Shown one piece after another: positions 44,462 to 51,987 of a stretch of DNA of 51,987 bases; position 1 is the first letter of the stretch; every line of letters begins with the position of its first letter. Position numbers and translations under genes: made by a program. Under the pieces are notes generated by a model, which saw only the letters and a program-made list of their open reading frames with translations, searched no databases and was not told the DNA's origin. Source of the DNA: Chloroflexota bacterium (GTDB lineage: Bacteria; Chloroflexota; Dehalococcoidia; CAUJGQ01); NCBI GenBank assembly GCA_963170165.1, contig CAUJGQ010000195.1, forward strand, positions 1 to 51,987. Reading direction: 5' to 3'.

Positions 44462-45388
44462 ATGGCCGAACGTATCCCCTTCTCGGGCAACCCGCTGGAC
44501 CGCGCCGCCGCTGCCCGCCGCGATGAAGCCTGGCTGCATGACCAGTTGGGCGCGGTGGAAAGCCGGTTTCTCCCCTTCTGGCGGCTCAATCCGCTGGCCA
44601 CCACCACGGAGCAAACGGCGCTGCACTGGCTGGACTACCGCGTTCGTTTCCACCTCGATATGGACGCCGAGCCGATTCTGCTGGGTGTGTATCAGGGGGT
44701 GGCGCACTTCGTGGTCGATCTGACGCCGATGACAGACCCCGTATCCTCCATCGGCATCGAGGGGGCGGACTTCGTCGATGCCCGCCGGATTGCCACCGAG
44801 CTACCAGAGGGTGAGGCGGGAATGCTGGCCCAGGCCCGCTCGCTGCTGGAGTGGCACGCCCGCCATCGCTTCTGCGGCGTCTGCGGCGCTTCGACCGCGA
44901 CCGGCGCCGGCGGCGGGATGCGCCGCTGCACCCAGTGCGCCGCCGAGTACTTCCCCAATCCCTATCCCGTGGTGATCATGGTTGTCTGGCGCGGTGACCG
45001 CTGCCTGCTGGGTCGCGGGCGCGGCTGGGCGCCGGGGCGGTTCTCGGCGCTGGCCGGCTTCATCGATCAGGGCGAGACGCTGGAGGAGGCCGTCGCCCGG
45101 GAGGTACAGGAGGAGGCGGGGCTGACGGTGGATCAGGTCATCTACCATACCTCGCAGCCCTGGCCCTTTCCCATGTCGCTGATGTTGGGCTGCTTTGCCC
45201 GGGTGACTGATGAGACGTTACAGGTGGATCCGGAGGAACTGGACGAGGCGCGCTGGTTCACGCGCGAGGAGATCCGCCGGGCCTACGAGGAACCGCACCG
45301 TGTGGACTTCGGTATCCCCGGCCGCATTGCCATCGCTCATCATCTGATCCGAGATTGGGCCTTCTTGCCTGAGCACACGGGCGGTTGA
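44462..45388 (+). CDS. nudC: NADH pyrophosphatase (NudC), RNA NAD-decapping type
   Basis: A Nudix hydrolase (308 aa) that splits NADH into NMNH and AMP, and in Escherichia coli removes NAD caps from RNA. A four-cysteine zinc ribbon (C138, C141, C156, C159) precedes the Nudix box (199-221: GFIDQGETLEEAVAREVQEE and on), and the NudC-specific SQPWPFPMSLM motif follows near residue 236. The N-terminal domain is present. The ATG at 44462 has GGAG 8 nt upstream. No operon partner is evident, since the next gene is convergent. Confidence 0.94.
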   Translation: MAERIPFSGNPLDRAAAARRDEAWLHDQLGAVESRFLPFWRLNPLATTTEQTALHWLDYRVRFHLDMDAEPILLGVYQGVAHFVVDLTPMTDPVSSIGIEGADFVDARRIATELPEGEAGMLAQARSLLEWHARHRFCGVCGASTATGAGGGMRRCTQCAAEYFPNPYPVVIMVVWRGDRCLLGRGRGWAPGRFSALAGFIDQGETLEEAVAREVQEEAGLTVDQVIYHTSQPWPFPMSLMLGCFARVTDETLQVDPEELDEARWFTREEIRRAYEEPHRVDFGIPGRIAIAHHLIRDWAFLPEHTGG

Positions 45389-45429
45389 GCACCAGGTAGC
45401 ACCTGCCTTTGCGCAAGGCTGCCGCACCC

Positions 45430-45494
45430 GCCGGCGCCGTAAGGGAGCATGTGGCGCCGGCAATTGCAGAGGGAGCGGCACGCGCCGCTCCCTC
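45430..45494. terminator. Double hairpin between convergent genes
   Basis: Two perfect stems: gccggcgcc/ggcgccggc (45430-45438 and 45453-45461) and gagggagcggc/gccgctccctc (45469-45479 and 45484-45494, loop acgc). They lie between the ends of nudC and the Yip1-domain gene and would serve as bidirectional terminators. The second stem of 11 bp with a tetraloop is the best terminator candidate in the window. Confidence 0.65.
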
Positions 45495-45523
45495 CGTCTG
45501 GAGTGGCCGCCGGACAGCGGTCG

Positions 45524-46558
45524 CTATAGCGCGCTCCACAGGTTGACGGCGAAGATGCCGGGGGCGAGCTGCGAATCATCCCGGCCGAGCAGCAGCAGGA
45601 TCAGGGCGAACACCAGGAAGCCGGTCAGGTTGGCGATGAAGGCCTCACCGGGGGAGGCGTCCGTCGCTTCCTGCAGCGCCGTTTGGCTGAGCATCGCGGT
45701 CCCCGCCAGCGGCACGATCGCGAAGGTGAGATAGAGGAAGTCAATCAATGCGAGCAGGCCGAGCAGGAAGGGGAAGGTGGCGAGCCCCATCGCGCCCAAC
45801 AAGTTGGGGATGGAGACCTGACGGCGGAACATCTGCTGCAACAGCAGCCCGGCGATCGCCACCCAGGCCGCCCAGGCGACGGTGCCGGTGACGGTGCCCA
45901 CCAGCACGGACTTCCAGAAGAACTCGCCGCTGTCAAAGCCCACGTCAAACTTGAACTCCGCCCACAGCCAGGTGCCTATCGCCATCACGAGAATGGAGAC
46001 GGCGGCCACCACCAGGCCAGGGATCAGCGCCGTGGCGTCGTGGGCGGCTTCGCGGAAGATAGAGGTGTCGTACTTGAGCAGCCGGCCCAGGCGGCTGAAG
46101 GTGGCAGTAAAGTTGACGCCGCCGATGGCCGCCGGGCGGGCGGGTGTGCCATAGCCGGGGCCGTAGCCGCTCCCCGGGCCGTAGGCAGCAGGGCCAGGGC
46201 CGGATGGGGGAGCCCCGTAGCCCTGGCTGGGCGGGCCGGCATACGCCGGCGGGCTGCCCGCGCTGGGGCCGCCGTACGCGCCAGAGCCGGCGGGGGGCGG
46301 CCCCGGCGGCGGACCTGACGGCGGGGCCGCGTACGTCTGTTGGGAGGAGGGCGGCATTCCCGCAGCCGGGCGCGGGGGGACAGGCGCCGGGGCGGGTGCG
46401 GTCGGATAGCCGCCTGACGGCGGCCCGCTCCCTGGCGGTGCGGCGATGGTCTCACCGGCGAACTGCGTTTCGGCGGCAGTCGGTGTCATCCGCTGGCCAC
46501 AGTTATTACAGAATGCCGCGCTGGCAGGTAGGTTATTGCCACAGTTGGGGCACTGCAT
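45524..46558 (-). CDS. Zinc-ribbon and Yip1-domain membrane protein
   Basis: A 344-aa membrane protein. The N-terminal zinc ribbon (2-20) reads MQCPNCGNNLPASAAFCNNCG, here a CxxC plus CxxC pair. A long Pro/Gly/Ala/Tyr-rich linker (about 25-145) comes next, and then a Yip1-type domain (about 150-340) with five or so transmembrane helices (LIPGLVVAAVSILVMAIG, LVGTVTGTVAWAAWVAIAGL, and more). Proteins of this build are widespread in Chloroflexota and Firmicutes; the function is unknown. I chose the ATG at 46558 so that the zinc ribbon starts at residue 2. The upstream 44 codons are not conserved. Confidence 0.85.
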   Translation of the reverse strand: MQCPNCGNNLPASAAFCNNCGQRMTPTAAETQFAGETIAAPPGSGPPSGGYPTAPAPAPVPPRPAAGMPPSSQQTYAAPPSGPPPGPPPAGSGAYGGPSAGSPPAYAGPPSQGYGAPPSGPGPAAYGPGSGYGPGYGTPARPAAIGGVNFTATFSRLGRLLKYDTSIFREAAHDATALIPGLVVAAVSILVMAIGTWLWAEFKFDVGFDSGEFFWKSVLVGTVTGTVAWAAWVAIAGLLLQQMFRRQVSIPNLLGAMGLATFPFLLGLLALIDFLYLTFAIVPLAGTAMLSQTALQEATDASPGEAFIANLTGFLVFALILLLLGRDDSQLAPGIFAVNLWSAL

Positions 46559-46700
46559 CGCGGTACCAACCCCCTCAGAGCACGATGAATGGTGCTGACG
46601 CCGCAGTGTACCATGCCGGGCGGCACACTCACGCCCTTGATTATGCCCTCTGCACGCCGGTCTGCACGGTCGCACATCGGACAGTGCCACAGCGGGTGCG

Positions 46701-47690
46701 TTACACGGCCTGCGCGGCGCCGGCGTAGGATGGCACGTCTTCCTCGGCGAAGACGCGGTCGATGGCGGCGCGGTCGTCTTCGGTCAGACGCCAATCGGCG
46801 GCGGCGATGTTCTCGGCCAGCTCGTGTTCGTTGCGCATGCCCACCAGCGCCACCGAAACCGCCGGGTGGCCCAGCACCCAGGCTATCGCCAGTTGCGGCA
46901 GGCTCTTGCCGTACCCGGCCGCCAGTTCTTTCAGCCGCTCGGCGACGCGCAGCTCCTTGAGAAAGTGCTCCCGCGTGAACAACGGTAGCCCGAACGCCTT
47001 GCCGCTGCTGCGCCAGTCCCAATCAACAAACGTGGTTTCGGGCGTGAAGGCGCCGGACAGCAGGCCGAAACCGAGACTGCCATACGCCATGAAACCGATC
47101 TGCCGTTCCTGGCAGTGGGGCAGCACTTCGGCCTCCATCCGTCGGTCAAACAGGTGATAGCCCACCTGGTTGGCGACGATCGTGCCATGGCGGTTGCACT
47201 CCTCCATCATCGCCACGGTGAAGTTGGAGACGCCGTAATGCCGGATCTTGCCGTCGGTCTTCAGCCGCTCCAGCGCACCCATCGTCTCCGCGAACGGTGT
47301 GTTGTGGTCCGGCCAGTGGATCAGCATCAGGTCAATGGTGTCGGTGTTGAGGCGGCGCAGGCAGCCCTCGGTGTGGCTGATGATCGCATCGTACTTCGAG
47401 TCGCGGCCCGCAACCTTGTTCTCGGCGGTGTAGGCGAAACCAACTTTGGTGACGAGCGTGATCTCGTTGCGGCGCGGCCCCAGCGCCTTTGCCAGGATTT
47501 CCTCGGAGTGGTAAGGACCGTATACCTCTGCGGTATCGAACAGGGTGATGCCGGCATCGATGGCGGCGTTGACGGCCTTGCTCGCTTCGGCCACGTCGAT
47601 TTCACCGTAGGACGTGGTGCTCATCTCCCAGGTGCCGAAGCCCACCGCCGAGCACACCAGGTCGGTCGTGCCGATACGTCGCTGTTCCAT
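46701..47690 (-). CDS. Aldo/keto reductase
   Basis: An NADPH-dependent TIM-barrel oxidoreductase (329 aa). The catalytic tetrad is present: D52 and Y57 (LFDTAEVYGP), K82 (TLVTKVGF) and H125 (LMLIHWPDH). The C-terminal cofactor-binding part reads AIAWVLGHPAVSVALVGMRN and ELAENIAAADWRLTED. The N-terminus MEQRRIGTTDLVCSAVGFGTW is typical of the general-stress (YhdN-like) branch. Substrates are carbonyl compounds of unknown identity. The ATG at 47690 follows GGAGGA by 6 nt. The MaoC-like gene lies 66 bp upstream on the same strand. Confidence 0.93.
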   Translation of the reverse strand: MEQRRIGTTDLVCSAVGFGTWEMSTTSYGEIDVAEASKAVNAAIDAGITLFDTAEVYGPYHSEEILAKALGPRRNEITLVTKVGFAYTAENKVAGRDSKYDAIISHTEGCLRRLNTDTIDLMLIHWPDHNTPFAETMGALERLKTDGKIRHYGVSNFTVAMMEECNRHGTIVANQVGYHLFDRRMEAEVLPHCQERQIGFMAYGSLGFGLLSGAFTPETTFVDWDWRSSGKAFGLPLFTREHFLKELRVAERLKELAAGYGKSLPQLAIAWVLGHPAVSVALVGMRNEHELAENIAAADWRLTEDDRAAIDRVFAEEDVPSYAGAAQAV

Positions 47691-47756
47691 CGCCCGTCCT
47701 CCGATGATGGTGTGGGGGAGCGTACCCGCCGGCGCACAGTGGCGGAAGGGGCGTGG

Positions 47757-48581
47757 CTACGCGCGCGGCACGCTACCTTCAGCTACCAGCACCACCGTGC
47801 CGTCTGCCTTTTCGATGCGAGCTAGCACTGTTTCTCGCTCCGGCTGCTGAGGGTCCGGCTCGCCCAACCCGGCCGTGACGCGTATGCGCTCCTCCGGCCA
47901 CAGGACGTTGGTGAACTTGACCAGCAGCCGCCCGCCGTGTGCCCAACGCTCGCCGAGCGTGGCGTCCAGCAGTTCACCGGCGTAGCCCATCGTCATCCGC
48001 CCGCCCACCACCACATCGCGAAAGCCGAGCGCTTCGGACTGGCGGCGGTCGGAGTGGTAGTTTCTCGCGCCGTAGAAGAATTCGCCACACATCTCCAGCG
48101 TGACCGTGCGTTCCAGCGATGCCAGCTCGCGCACCATGCGCGGCGCGGGGCGGGTGGCGCCTTCTTTGGCCGCCGGATCGCGCAGCGTCACCTCGCCGGA
48201 CGGTGGGTTGTCCAGCAGGAAGCTCTGATGGTGGCGCTGGATGGAGACCGGCTGCCCGGCAGCATCGCGCAGCACCGTCTCGTGCAACAGGATGGTGCGC
48301 TCACGGCGCGGGTAGATTTCCAGCACTTCGGCGTCGACGGTGTACTCGGCGTCCGCCGCCAGTGGCTGGAAGAACTGCCACTCGTGTCGCAGCCACAGGT
48401 GGCCGCGCTGCTGGCTGAACAGGAGGGTGGTCTCGGCGGCGTTGGCCAGCATCGGTGGCACACCCGCGCCGGGTGCCACATCGAGCCCGCCGCGATAGTG
48501 AGCGAGCAACTCGGGCGAGACCCGCCAGGTGCGGCGGGGCAGCACCTGACCTGCGTACGGCTCGGTTTGTGTTGGTGCCAT
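47757..48581 (-). CDS. MaoC/FAS1-like dehydratase-type hotdog protein
   Basis: A 274-aa protein with two hotdog-like halves. The first (about 10-130) resembles the N-terminal MaoC/FAS1-like domain: YAGQVLPRRTWRVSPELLAHY, GVPPMLANAA, LLFSQQRGHLWLRHEWQFFQPL. The second (about 165-265) has the MaoC-type end: GFRDVVVGGRMTMGYAGELL, followed by LLVKFTNVLWPEERIRVTAG. The usual active-site D-x4-H pair is not obvious, although HSDR (in ARNYHSDRR) may carry it. It could be an enoyl-CoA hydratase or a thioesterase-like protein. The ATG at 48581 follows GGGAGG by 8 nt; the longer frame is not conserved. Confidence 0.78.
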   Translation of the reverse strand: MAPTQTEPYAGQVLPRRTWRVSPELLAHYRGGLDVAPGAGVPPMLANAAETTLLFSQQRGHLWLRHEWQFFQPLAADAEYTVDAEVLEIYPRRERTILLHETVLRDAAGQPVSIQRHHQSFLLDNPPSGEVTLRDPAAKEGATRPAPRMVRELASLERTVTLEMCGEFFYGARNYHSDRRQSEALGFRDVVVGGRMTMGYAGELLDATLGERWAHGGRLLVKFTNVLWPEERIRVTAGLGEPDPQQPERETVLARIEKADGTVVLVAEGSVPRA

Positions 48582-48739
48582 GGCCGGTACCTCCCTCTCC
48601 GCGCCGCCCACGATAGGCGCACGGCGCGCTTTGGTCAATGCGTGCTCCTCGTAGTGTCACAACACGAAGAACCGGGTACGCTTATGGCGAAGGCGGCCCA
48701 ACGGGGGTGTTGTGGCCGCAGCCATTCAGGAGGAAACGT

Positions 48740-49198
48740 GTGGCGGCGATGATGCGGCCCCGGCGACGGGGCGCGCGCAAGAGTGAACAGGCTGCCGAGA
48801 CAGCCACCGAAGAGCAGAGCCAGGCCCCGACTCCGGACGAGGAACCGGCAGCGGCTGACGCGGCGCCGCCCGAAGCGGCGGCCCCAGAAGCGGCGACTGA
48901 GCCGCGACCCGCTGAGCACCAGCCGGCCGCGCGGCGCTTCATCATCAACCTCAATATGCTCTCCGATGTCGATGTCAAGTTTTACACCGAGGGCGATAAC
49001 CGCGCCGCGGTGATCGCCGCCTGGCGTGCCGCCATCGGCCGTGCCAAGCGCGCGAGTCCAGAGGACGCCATCGAGGTGGTGATGGGCGAGGGCGAGCAGG
49101 CCTTCAGCTATGTGCTGTTTCTCGCCGAGGTCACCGGCTTTGCCGTTGGTCCCTTTGAAGAAGAATCGGACGCCATCCCGTACACGGTGAACGTGTAG
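48740..49198 (+). CDS. Uncharacterised small acidic protein
   Basis: A 152-aa cytoplasmic protein I do not recognise. The first 20 residues are very basic (PRRRGARKSEQ), residues 15-60 are an Ala/Glu/Pro-rich, probably disordered linker, and the last 90 form a compact domain: RRFIINLNMLSDVDVKFYTE, then AAVIAAWRAAIGRAKRASPE, DAIEVVMGEGEQAFSYVLFL. The GTG at 48740 sits 6 nt after AGGAGG, so I prefer it over the ATG pair at 48749. It is divergent from the MaoC-like gene (158-bp gap). No partner is evident. Confidence 0.72.
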   Translation: MAAMMRPRRRGARKSEQAAETATEEQSQAPTPDEEPAAADAAPPEAAAPEAATEPRPAEHQPAARRFIINLNMLSDVDVKFYTEGDNRAAVIAAWRAAIGRAKRASPEDAIEVVMGEGEQAFSYVLFLAEVTGFAVGPFEEESDAIPYTVNV

Positions 49199-49394
49199 CA
49201 CCTGGCGCCTGGTATCCGGTATCCGGAGGAATGCCGAACGCGGAGCGATGAGCGCTGAGTGGCTTGTGTGGCGCTCGGCCTGCTCTCCGCTCCCCGTCCG
49301 GTCGATTCCCCGTTCCCACCGATGACAAACCCGCAGCGGCGGCAGGCCGGCCCAACGGCGATGTCAGGCGCTCGTATGTCCGTGCGCTGCGTGT
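49199..49394. other. Intergenic region
   Basis: 196 bp between convergent genes. It contains a short direct repeat, ggtatcc twice (49212-49225), and GC-rich stretches, but no gene and no strong terminator that I can see. Confidence 0.4.
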
Positions 49395-50597
49395 TCACCG
49401 GAGACCGGAGGCCGGATGCCGCGCGAAGCGCCACAGCAGCAGGTCATAGGCCGCCTTCAGCGCGCCGGCGATCACCAGCGGCCAGCCGAACGAGGTCCGC
49501 TCCAGCAGCAGCCCGGCGAGTAAAGGGGTGGCGGCGGCGGCCAGGCTGCGCGGCACATTGGTGACGGAGGCTGCCGCTGCGCGCTCCTCCGGCGGCACCG
49601 CGCTCATCACCAGCGACTGACGGGCGGGCACATCCATTGAAGAGAAGGCGAAGCGGAGGAGCAGCAACGCCACCGCCAGCGGCGCAGAAGGCGCAAACGC
49701 CGCCAGCACCAGCAGCAGGTTTGCGGGCAGGTGGGTGAAGACCATCGTGTTGACGAGGCCGATGCGCGCCGCCAGCCGCGCCGCCAGCAGCTGCGAGCAC
49801 GCCGTTAGCAGGCTGCCCGCGAAGAAGATCACTCCTGCTGTTTCCTCCGCCAGGCCGAAGCGCAAATACAGCCACAGCACGAGCAGCGACTGAATCACCA
49901 GCCCGCCCCCCAGCGAATCCAGGCTGAACAGCGCCGCCAGTTGCAGCACCACCCGGCGCGAGCGGGCCAGCGGCGTGCGCGGGCCGGTGTCGCGCTCGGG
50001 CGTGCCGGCGGGCAGCCCGCGATACACCAGCGCCGCCGCCATGGCCACGAGCGTGTACAGCACAAAGCCGGAGCGCAGCGCCGCTGCCCGCTCCCAGCCA
50101 TAGCGTTCGGCCATCACCACCGGCAGCCCGCTGGCCAGGGCGCCGAAGGCGGCAGCGAAGGTGCCGGACAGGTTGTAACGGGCAAACAGCGCGGTCCGCC
50201 GGCTGGCCGGCGCTGCGCCCGCCAGCATCGCCTGTTCGACCGGCAAGAACACGCTGACATCACCCGCCGAGGGGTTGAGTGTGCCGGCCACCGCCACCAG
50301 CAACAGCGGCCAAAAGGCCGTGACGCCCGCAAAGCCCGCGCCGGTGAAGAACATCAGCAGGCAGGCCCAGAGCAGCGCGGTCCGTCCCGCCAGGCGGTGG
50401 CCCGCCAGCCCCGCCGCCAGTGTCAGCGCAGCCGAGCCGAGCAGCGTGCCCGTCACCACCGCCGACACTTGCACGGGTGAGAAGCCGATGGTGATCAGGT
50501 ACCCCGCCAACGAGACGCTGACCACGCCATCGGCGAAGCCACGCAGTGCCCGCGCTAGCAGCAGCCGCCGGACCGTGGCGGAGGGCGCAGAGGTCAT
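49395..50597 (-). CDS. Major facilitator superfamily transporter
   Basis: A 400-aa inner-membrane transporter with about twelve hydrophobic helices in two halves. The first half contains LLLARALRGFADGVVSVSLAG and SPVQVSAVVTGTLLGSAALT, and the cytoplasmic loop reads GHRLAGRTALLWACL. The second half (about 220-395) includes FSLDSLGGGLVIQSLLVLWL and RQSLVMSAVPPEERAAAASV, a pattern found in drug- or multidrug-efflux-type MFS proteins. Substrate and direction cannot be told. The ATG at 50597 follows AGGAGG by 6 nt. It lies 39 bp downstream of the Ig-like-repeat protein, so both may share a transcript. Confidence 0.92.
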   Translation of the reverse strand: MTSAPSATVRRLLLARALRGFADGVVSVSLAGYLITIGFSPVQVSAVVTGTLLGSAALTLAAGLAGHRLAGRTALLWACLLMFFTGAGFAGVTAFWPLLLVAVAGTLNPSAGDVSVFLPVEQAMLAGAAPASRRTALFARYNLSGTFAAAFGALASGLPVVMAERYGWERAAALRSGFVLYTLVAMAAALVYRGLPAGTPERDTGPRTPLARSRRVVLQLAALFSLDSLGGGLVIQSLLVLWLYLRFGLAEETAGVIFFAGSLLTACSQLLAARLAARIGLVNTMVFTHLPANLLLVLAAFAPSAPLAVALLLLRFAFSSMDVPARQSLVMSAVPPEERAAAASVTNVPRSLAAAATPLLAGLLLERTSFGWPLVIAGALKAAYDLLLWRFARHPASGLR

Positions 50598-50636
50598 CAG
50601 ATACCTCCTGCGCCCCCGGCCGGTGAGGCGCTTGCC

Positions 50637-51987
50637 CTATTCAATCAGAAAGGCGTAGTGGAAGGCGGGCAGCCGCTCTCCCGGGTGATCGGCGGCATAG
50701 GTGAGCTGGGGGATGCGGAAGTTGAGCGGCCGCGTCTCCTGACCCTTGTAGATGCCGGGGTACAGATCGATGAAGTGCCAGCCCGGCGCGCCGGAGACGC
50801 GGAAGATGATCTGCACGTCGCCATTGCTGTTAAAGCCACAGGCATAGCCGGCGTAGGCGTTGTCGTACACCAGGTGGTAGATGTTTGCCGTCTCCGTCCA
50901 GCCTACCCCTTTGAGGTGGATGGTCACCTCCGTGCCCGACGGGCCGCGGCTGACGGCCAGCGGCTGCGCGCTGGGTAGGATCGTCATTTCTCCCAGCGCC
51001 ACCGGCTCACCCTCTACCAGTGCGGTCAGCGCATGGGCGCCGCCGAGGTCGTCGGGCACGGTGGTCTCCATGCGGAACGCGCCGGCGGTGTCCGTGCGCA
51101 CGGTGGCCAGCGCACGGCTGCGCTGCTCCCAGCCGGAGCCGGAGACACGGTTGCCGGTGACGGTGCTCCAGCGCAACTCGACCTCCTGATCCGGCGGCAG
51201 CCCGCGGCCGGACAGCGTCACCGCCTCTCCCACCACCCCTTCGGCCGGCTCTGCCAGCAGCGCCGCACCTTCGGACACTGGTGCCCGGCTCGGGCCGGCG
51301 GCCAGCCCCTGCTGGTTTACCGGCGGCGGCAGCACCGGCATGCCCGCCGTCACGGTGAAGGGGATGCGGAACATCGGCCGGTCCGGCTCGGGGGATTGCT
51401 GCATGTTGAGATAGGGGAAGGTGAAGTCCCCATGCAGCACGCTAATGACGTGCACACCGGGCTCGCCGGTGGCGGGAATGACCGCCCTGGCGCGGCCATC
51501 GGTCGTGACGGCAGACAGCCAGCCGGTGAAACGGTTGTCGTAGCTGAGCAGCCACGAGTTTTGGAGTTGCCGCCAGCCGATGCCACGCGCCTCGACCGTG
51601 ATTTGCGTCCCCGGCGGGCCGCTCTGCGGTGTCACCGATACCTGCATCTCGACGTCAAAGCCGGCCTGGTTGAGCAGGTCACCGCCCTGGCGCACCTGGA
51701 TGTCGTGCTGGAAGCCAAAGCCCTCGGGCACGGTGAACACCGTCTCGAATGTCCCATCCGCACCGGAACGCACCGTCAGCAGTGGCTGCTCGACCGGGCG
51801 GTACTCGCGGCCAAGGTACTCCACGCCGTCGGGCGACAGCCGCCACCGGCCGGAGACGGTCATCCACACCAGAGTGAAATCGCTGTTGGCTGGCATCCCG
51901 CTCGCGCGGGCGGTGACGCGCGTCCCGGCGGGGCCGTGGTCCGGCGAGAGGGAGAAGCGACCAGTGAGGCGCAACGGACCGGGCTGG
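50637..51987 (-). CDS. Ig-like (IPT/TIG-type) repeat protein, 5' end outside the window
   Basis: At least 445 aa of a probable surface protein. The frame stays open to the window edge, and the only start inside is a TTG at 51974, so the gene is probably truncated here. It consists of Ig-like beta modules: one at about 1-105 (GPAGTRVTARASGMPANSDFTL), a second at about 110-215 (GPPGTQITVEARGIGWRQL, NSWLLSYDNRFTGWL), a third at about 235-325 (VVGEAVTLSGRGLPPDQEVEL), and a fourth at about 330-430 (GPSGTEVTIHLKGVGWTETA, NIYHLVYDNAYAGY). Modules two and four share GxGW, N-x3-L-x-YDN, PG-x-H and end with the same fold. The C-terminus is complete. It may be an adhesin or envelope protein. Confidence 0.82.
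   Translation of the reverse strand, partial: QPGPLRLTGRFSLSPDHGPAGTRVTARASGMPANSDFTLVWMTVSGRWRLSPDGVEYLGREYRPVEQPLLTVRSGADGTFETVFTVPEGFGFQHDIQVRQGGDLLNQAGFDVEMQVSVTPQSGPPGTQITVEARGIGWRQLQNSWLLSYDNRFTGWLSAVTTDGRARAVIPATGEPGVHVISVLHGDFTFPYLNMQQSPEPDRPMFRIPFTVTAGMPVLPPPVNQQGLAAGPSRAPVSEGAALLAEPAEGVVGEAVTLSGRGLPPDQEVELRWSTVTGNRVSGSGWEQRSRALATVRTDTAGAFRMETTVPDDLGGAHALTALVEGEPVALGEMTILPSAQPLAVSRGPSGTEVTIHLKGVGWTETANIYHLVYDNAYAGYACGFNSNGDVQIIFRVSGAPGWHFIDLYPGIYKGQETRPLNFRIPQLTYAADHPGERLPAFHYAFLIE

Overview
The window is 52 kb of GC-rich bacterial chromosome, densely packed and dominated by housekeeping and accessory metabolic genes. No rRNA, tRNA, CRISPR array, transposase or phage gene was seen. 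Frequent GTG/TTG starts, purine-rich ribosome binding sites, a type 2 IPP isomerase beside dxs, a Re-citrate-synthase-like protein, an F420/flavin-type split-barrel protein, cyclase-ATPase-TPR regulators and large multi-PAS kinases together suggest a Chloroflexota (Thermomicrobia-like) bacterium. This is an inference from gene content; no marker gene proves it.

Layout. Positions 1-4577 (minus) hold a flavin/F420-type protein, an ABC ATPase and a double-FtsX permease. Positions 4848-9103 are a citrate-synthesis neighbourhood: a Re-citrate/homocitrate-synthase-like gene, a divergent GNAT gene with a perfect FNR-type palindrome between them, and a Si-type citrate synthase fused to a helix-turn-helix. 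The 3' end of the latter is duplicated (158 bp, 2 mismatches, exactly 900 bp apart) around a PIN-type toxin-antitoxin pair. Positions 9119-14121 hold an OmpR-type regulator with a degenerate receiver, two metallo-beta-lactamase-fold hydrolases, a bactofilin-like membrane protein and an acyl-CoA dehydrogenase. Positions 14122-18032 hold a hairpin-rich leader, two small proteins, a glycosyltransferase and an asparagine synthetase. GlcD and GlcE, an alpha/beta hydrolase and a chemoreceptor follow to 24003.

Positions 24145-39283 are a long minus-strand run: hybrid kinase, CheB-like regulator, dxs, polyprenyl synthase, fni, cyclase-ATPase-TPR regulator, aroA and amidohydrolase. The isoprenoid genes run from DXP formation through IPP isomerisation to prenyl-chain elongation. 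Positions 39522-51987 hold a DUF4349 lipoprotein, a peroxiredoxin, secreted and membrane proteins, nudC, an aldo/keto reductase, a MaoC-like protein, an MFS transporter and an Ig-like-repeat protein cut by the window edge.

Most notable: the peroxiredoxin at 40731-41192 has an in-frame UGA exactly at the peroxidatic cysteine position, with a plausible bacterial SECIS hairpin just downstream. It is very probably a selenoprotein that ordinary gene callers would truncate. Next in interest are the toxin-antitoxin cassette that preserves its host gene by carrying a duplicate 3' end, and the FNR-type site upstream of the Re-citrate-synthase-like gene.
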